This document shows, one piece after another, positions 59,739-64,000 of a DNA stretch of 64,000 nucleotides. A program made the translations under genes and the position numbers. The notes under the pieces are model-generated. The model saw only the letters and a list, made by a program, of their open reading frames with translations, did no database searches and had not been told where the DNA came from. The first letter of the stretch is position 1; each line of letters starts with the position of its first letter. This DNA is from Poronia punctata. Its lineage: Eukaryota > Ascomycota > Sordariomycetes > Xylariales > Xylariaceae. Location of the stretch: contig MU401616.1 in the NCBI GenBank assembly GCA_022579005.1, positions 25,077-89,076 of the forward strand, given 5' to 3'.

Positions 59739-59989
59739 AAAAAAATAAAAGATCTGCAAAGGGAATTAGAAATAGGAAACAAGGTAATGTATTCTCTATA
59801 TATCTAGCTAAATGTAAATAAATTAATAAGTACCCCCTAAAATAAGGTTTAGGTAGGTCTTGATAATAAAGGGGTTATAACCTTAAAATGATGGGTGTGA
59901 GAGAAGTGACAGCCCCTCCTTTTTATTGGAGTAGGTCCGAAGGATCGGACCTACTTTCCTTAAATTTACACCACTGTCAAGCTAGTACA
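59739..59989. repeat. Right direct repeat (putative LTR, less mutated)
   Basis: The better-preserved partner of the 52680-52930 repeat. Contains a perfect 11-bp inverted repeat (59930-59940 AGTAGGTCCGA and 59945-59955 TCGGACCTACT) with a 4-base loop; the corresponding stem in the left copy is broken by transitions. Confidence 0.8.
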
Positions 59990-60430
59990 AGTGTCCTGCT
60001 TACATGTACCTACTCTGTGGAGCGCGTCCAATGTGACCTCAGCCCCAGCACGTATTGGTACGTAAATAACTTCCCTATATGTACTATATTACGTAGGCAT
60101 CCGCGCCCGAGTTTCGAGTTTGAGTCCATTTGCGCCTTAACCCTTTCTATGGGATCCGAAATACACCTATCTACTCGTAACACTGCTTTCATCATGTTCA
60201 TAAATTCGGATAAAGGGACTATAGGGGTCTCTGGTAGATAGTCTGTTAGGGCTGACCACCATTAAGTAGGTAGTTATTGGGCTCCTGTTCTACGCTCGCA
60301 AGAAGTCGCATGGGCCAATCAAGGCTGACGATACATAAGTATCTTGTGGGGGGTAAGCTGGGTATCGTTACATGGATGTTTTGTTTCCAGAGAAGTTTTG
60401 AACCACAGGAAACAAACATGCGGCTAATAC
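59990..60430. other. Spacer right of the element
   Basis: Normal base composition resumes abruptly at about 59990. No gene recognised; the 117-codon frame beginning at 59888 overlaps the repeat and shows no domain. Confidence 0.5.
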
Positions 60431-60705
60431 CCTATGTGCTATTCTGTCTCAGATCACCTTTATAGGAAACCGCAACGCTTTCGATTGCTTACATTCGCAT
60501 GGAACGTGTTATTTAACACATCCCTAGCATGCTCCAAGCTCAGCGCTCTATTTTCCTACTGGCGGATCTTTATTAGTGTCGAGGGACGACCGGACACTGG
60601 TTCAACAAAGTTGCGTCATCGGCACCATCGTCGCCGGCGTATTTGCGTCTGGAGCACGCATGGTTATATTCATTCGGGACAAAGATTCACCACAACGAAT
60701 GTAAG
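60431..60705 (+). pseudogene. Relic of a fungal rhodopsin-like (SAT/DUF3238-type) membrane protein
   Basis: One frame reads FAWNVLFNTSLACSKLSAL then FSYWRIFISVEG, the pattern of a transmembrane helix in fungal rhodopsin-domain integral membrane proteins (a helix with x-LSKLSxLFFYxRIF). After about 60595 the likely continuation is in another frame: LVQQSCVIGTIVAGVFASGA then RMVIFIRDKD, a plausible next helix, ending at a stop near 60700. The frame switch, lack of an N-terminal part and lack of later helices indicate a broken fragment. Located 440 bases right of the degraded retroelement. Family call is by eye. Confidence 0.45.
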
Positions 60706-61175
60706 TCGTTTGTTTTTTTTCTTATCTCCATGGTATCAGTATCACCGCATAAGCTTTTAAAGTTGGCTAATAGACAGACACCCTTTCACTAGCCGTGTCG
60801 ACCCATCAAACCTTTTATAGTTTGTTAGAGCTGGGGATATCGGTGTTGGCTATCAGTCTCCCGTCGTTGTAGCCCCTTGTTTCCACTATCAGTCCTCATA
60901 GAATTATACGTCGTATATCGAAACAAACTGACATTCTCCTCGTTTCGGCGTAGCGAAGAGAAATATGAAGACGGGCGACTATCTATCGACAGCTTGAACA
61001 TATCACAGATGTAGGGAACATTTTATCAAAGTTCACCGCCATCCCGGAATAAGGGATCGGGGTTAATTAATATCTTATTTTTGAACATGACAGATTAAGT
61101 TCAAAAAACGGGTTTAATCATTACATTTTCGTACATTAACACAGGATAGCGAATGGGAAAACCGGAAGAACATGA
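60706..61175. other. Intergenic spacer
   Basis: No gene. It is the 3' flank of the homogentisate dioxygenase gene. Confidence 0.6.
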
Positions 61176-62652
61176 TTATTTAAGCAAATGGCCGTCGGCA
61201 CTGGCGCCTTCGGGGCGTTTCCAGTGAACTTGCACACTGCCCCAGCTCTCGTCATTATAGCCCGGCTGAACCTTCCTACACATTTTCAACCCCCATTCCG
61301 TGACACCGACCATGAGACAGCTCTCAAACATGAAAGCGCAGCTCCCTTTTCCTACCAGGACGGGCTTGAGCTCGGCATTGCTCGCGCCCTCGAAGCTCTT
61401 GGCGTCGGGTCCGTGACCGCTCATGACGTTGTGCAGACTAGCGCCGCCGGGCATGAATCCGCCCTGGCCGCCCTTTTTCGCGTCGTATTCGCCCGCGATG
61501 AGGCCCATGAATTCCGACATGGTGTTGCGGTGGTACCACGGTGGACGGAACGTGTTCTCGGAAACTAACCAGCGCGGGGGGAAGATGACGAAGTCGGTGA
61601 TGGCGGTTCCGGGATGGTCTGATAATGCTGATAGGACGGTGAAGATGGATGGGTCTGGGTGGTCGAACGAGATGGAGCCGATGGTGTTGAAACGGCCCAG
61701 GTCATATTTATACGGGTAGTAATTCCCGTGCCAGGCGACTACGTCGAAGGGGGTGTGTGGCTGTTTCGTCTGGAAAAGCGAGTTGTTGAACTTGACGGTT
61801 ATCGTATAGGAATTAGGCCCCTCTGAAGCAGTGGCTCCGTAATCCTCGCTGAAACAGGCCACGGGAGCCTGGAAGTCGCGCGCATTGGCGAGACAGTTGG
61901 ACCCGATCGGCCCTAGTTCCGGCAATGTGAAGTGGCCCTGGTATAACTCCAGAGCGTAACCCCGTGCCGGGCCCGAGGGTAGGTGGACTTGGTATTTTAT
62001 CCCCCGGGGAATGACGCAAATCTCCATCGGCCGGACAAGAAGCCAGCCCAGTTCTGTCCTAATGTCTAGGGTCCCCTCTTGCGGTACGACCAACAAATCC
62101 CCGTCGGCAGAGTAAAAGGCAGAGTGCGGGTCCATGGATTTACCGGCGGCGTATATGAAGATTCCGATCCCTTGTTTCAACGTGGGGTCGCCGGCGCCTG
62201 CGACGAGGTGCATACCCGAGACGAAGTCGGACTGGTTGTCATGATCGAAAGGATCCCATCGCAGTTGATTAGGGATGTATTCTAATTTGGCAGGATCGGT
62301 GGGGTTCTCAGCCTTGAAAGGTCCGTCGGACGTAGAGGCGAAAGGAGGGTGCGCGCAAGAGGGTAGTATTCGGTATAGCCATGATTGCTGGTTTTCGTGT
62401 CTAGGAGCCGTAAAGGCGGTGCCGGAAAGTTTCTCGGCGTATAATCCGTGAGCGGGCTTCTGAGGTGAGTTTTGCCCTATGGGAAGGGCATCAGGGACGG
62501 CTTCGGTTCTGGAACACACAAGGTGAGCAAATTGTCTAGAAAGACGTAGCTATTATACGATGAACACGACGGAAGGGTACATACTCAAAGTAAGAACCAA
62601 ATCCGTTCTGATACTTGTACCGCTCGGGCACTTCGAAAGCTGTAACGGGCAT
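61176..62652 (-). CDS. hmgA: Homogentisate 1,2-dioxygenase
   Basis: Opens the ring of homogentisate to maleylacetoacetate in phenylalanine/tyrosine breakdown; non-haem Fe(II), cytosolic. Model: complement(join(61176..62508, 62585..62652)), 1401 nt, 466 aa, slightly longer than many fungal homologues. Exon 1 (68 nt) gives [20 protein letters not shown] and YF plus a split Glu; the 76-nt intron has GTATGT and TTCCAG borders. Exon 2 carries [25 protein letters not shown] and the iron region [21 protein letters not shown] followed by [14 protein letters not shown], which contains the His, Glu and His ligands. The C-terminus ends [16 protein letters not shown]. In other fungi this gene often sits with fumarylacetoacetase and maleylacetoacetate isomerase; neither is visible within this window, whose right neighbourhood is non-coding. 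Confidence 0.95.
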
Positions 62653-64000
62653 TGTGAAAAATATACGAGGGTAGGTTTCCTTGGGCTATTTGGTGTTTCT
62701 GGAAAGATTCGAGATGAGGGTGTAACGAATCGCCATGATGGACGATTCCGACAAGGACGAGAACTTTATCTATCAAGGGGAATTAATACAAGACTACGCG
62801 GGCAATCGACGGCTACTGCAGGTTCCCAAGAGAAGAGGCTCCAAATTCCGTCATTTTGTTTCGCGGTATGTTGGGGGACTTTGCGGGGAACCCATTTCGC
62901 GGGGTTGGCTCCGATGCTAACCAGCGATACCCGGCAGACGCAAACGTAAATAAAACGGGTTTGACTTTGGATATCATCACAATGATTATAAGTTTAAAAG
63001 TTTGACCTGAACATACAAGAACCGTTCTTCTTCTATTCTATCTTAAATATCCTTATCGAACGTGTTTGATCTAGAGAATGGAAATGTGGTTAATGTAGTA
63101 GGAATTCCGCCTGTGCCCTCCTCATCCCCCGCTTCCCGGGGACTTGCGCAGTGCGCACTAAACTCCCACCTACAGACTGGAGTTATAGACATACTCGTAG
63201 TGAGTGCCATACTACCTTAGGATATAAACCGCAGTTAAACCCCATCCCCGACCCTTAATCCCCATGTAAATAACATTGTTGTATTTTCTTCTTCGTCTCT
63301 TAGCAGGGCGCATCGCCTTATGTGACTGCAATAATACCCTAAGGATTTCCTATATGATGGTGATAAACTGCGTATCAAACACAAAGATTCAGGTATAGAC
63401 AAATAAACACCCTAGTAAACCAACAAGATTGTCAACCCATACCTGAATAAATAATACACGCGTACAAGTAAAGAGCTTTAACCTTCTATGCCTACTTGTA
63501 TATTTCAGTGTTTAACAATACCTGTCTACCTAGACTTGGCCAACCCTATCTAGACAACCTCACCTATATAAGATACCAATTCAGATTATCCGTGCCAGCT
63601 TTTAAAGAGGTATTAGGGGGGCACCTATACTTTTACTAAGAGGGCACCCATGCCCCACCTTTGGCCGTTAGCTAGATAACTAACAAGAAGTAGATCCTGT
63701 AGTCTCCCTACCTAAGTTATTAGCACTATATACAGATTCTATTAGATCTAACAGGTTATAAAACAATAGGAATTAATATAATGCCTACATAGTAGAAGTT
63801 ATATAGCTGCAGTAAGGACTACTATAAAGGAAAAGGTTTTTTTATAAAGGGTTTTTTTTTACTTATTTAGTATATGTAAATTTTGTAAAAAAAAAAAGTT
63901 TTACTTTTTTATGCGTATATTAATTAATATATATAATTTAGCTATTTTGCTAGTTTTAATAATTAAAAGTTTTATATTGCTTATTATTATTATTAAAGCT
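62653..64000. other. Right-edge spacer running into AT-rich sequence
   Basis: No supported gene. It begins with the homogentisate dioxygenase promoter. From about 63770 the sequence turns strongly AT-rich, with A/T homopolymers, in the style of the 53-59 kb block, suggesting the edge of another mutated repeat that continues past the window. Confidence 0.5.

Larger units (their letters stand above)
52680..59989. mobile_element. RIP-degraded LTR-retrotransposon-like element
   Basis: About 7.3 kb, extremely AT-rich inside, with no open frame of 60 codons. It is bounded by two direct repeats of about 250 bp (52680-52930 and 59739-59989) that align with a constant offset of 7059 bases and no indel. 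Most differences are G or C in the right copy against A or T in the left copy, on both strands, as RIP produces. Length and flanking repeats fit a Gypsy- or Copia-type element, but no gag, protease or reverse transcriptase signature survives, so the class cannot be stated. No clear TG...CA ends or target duplication were found by eye. Strand unknown. Confidence 0.7.

Overview
The window is nuclear DNA of a filamentous ascomycete, most likely a Sordariomycete (the order is not proven; the style suggests Xylariales). Genes carry short 53-290 nt introns with GTAAGT/GTATGT-type donors and have fungal-only architectures: C2H2 plus fungal-specific transcription factor, copper-fist factor, GH55 glucanase and an A-T-R-R NRPS-like enzyme. 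Spacers are long and dotted with TAGGTAGGTACCTAC-like and TACTCGTA-like motifs, and one 7.3 kb block looks like a repeat destroyed by RIP (repeat-induced point mutation). I rebuilt exon structures by hand wherever splice sites kept frame; all multi-exon models below sum to a multiple of three.

Layout. 0-2 kb: frameshifted gene relics. 2.6-5.9 kb (-): five-exon C2H2/fungal-specific transcription factor. 5.9-13.3 kb: gene-poor spacer. 13.3-15.9 kb (+): secreted GH55 exo-beta-1,3-glucanase, five exons. 17.0-18.0 kb (+): phytanoyl-CoA dioxygenase-like enzyme. 18.6-20.0 kb (+): TDA3-like FAD oxidoreductase. 20.4-21.6 kb (-): charged, splicing-associated-type protein. 21.9-22.3 kb: MITE copy 1. 23.1-24.8 kb (-): copper-fist transcription factor with a 35-nt first exon. 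27.6-30.0 kb (-): SR140/U2SURP-type splicing factor. 31.3-33.1 kb (+): fructosyl-amine/sarcosine-oxidase-like flavoenzyme. 34.1-35.0 kb (-): TATA-binding protein with a 17-nt last exon. 35-43 kb: mostly non-coding, with one possible small ORF and a tRNA-like relic. 43.1-47.0 kb (+): A-T-R-R NRPS-like reductase matching the fungal glycine betaine reductase architecture. 47.4-47.8 kb: MITE copy 2. 48.9-50.1 kb (+) SAM methyltransferase and 50.4-52.0 kb (-) FAD monooxygenase, tail to tail. 52.7-60.0 kb: AT-rich, coding-dead element between two 250-bp direct repeats, read as a RIP-mutated LTR retrotransposon, with a palindromic tandem array beside its right repeat. 60.4-60.7 kb: relic of a rhodopsin-like fungal membrane protein. 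61.2-62.7 kb (-): homogentisate 1,2-dioxygenase. The last 200 bases enter another AT-rich tract.

How the parts relate. Much of the window is housekeeping (TBP, SR140, SCI1-like protein, homogentisate dioxygenase) mixed with regulators and secreted or oxidative enzymes. The most interesting segment is 43-52 kb: a betaine-reductase-type enzyme, a methyltransferase and a flavin monooxygenase together, bordered on the right by the degraded retroelement. This could be a small metabolic cluster or a chance grouping. No previously unknown defence or mobile system with intact genes was found; the novelty lies in the repeats (a MITE pair, the palindrome array) and in this gene grouping.
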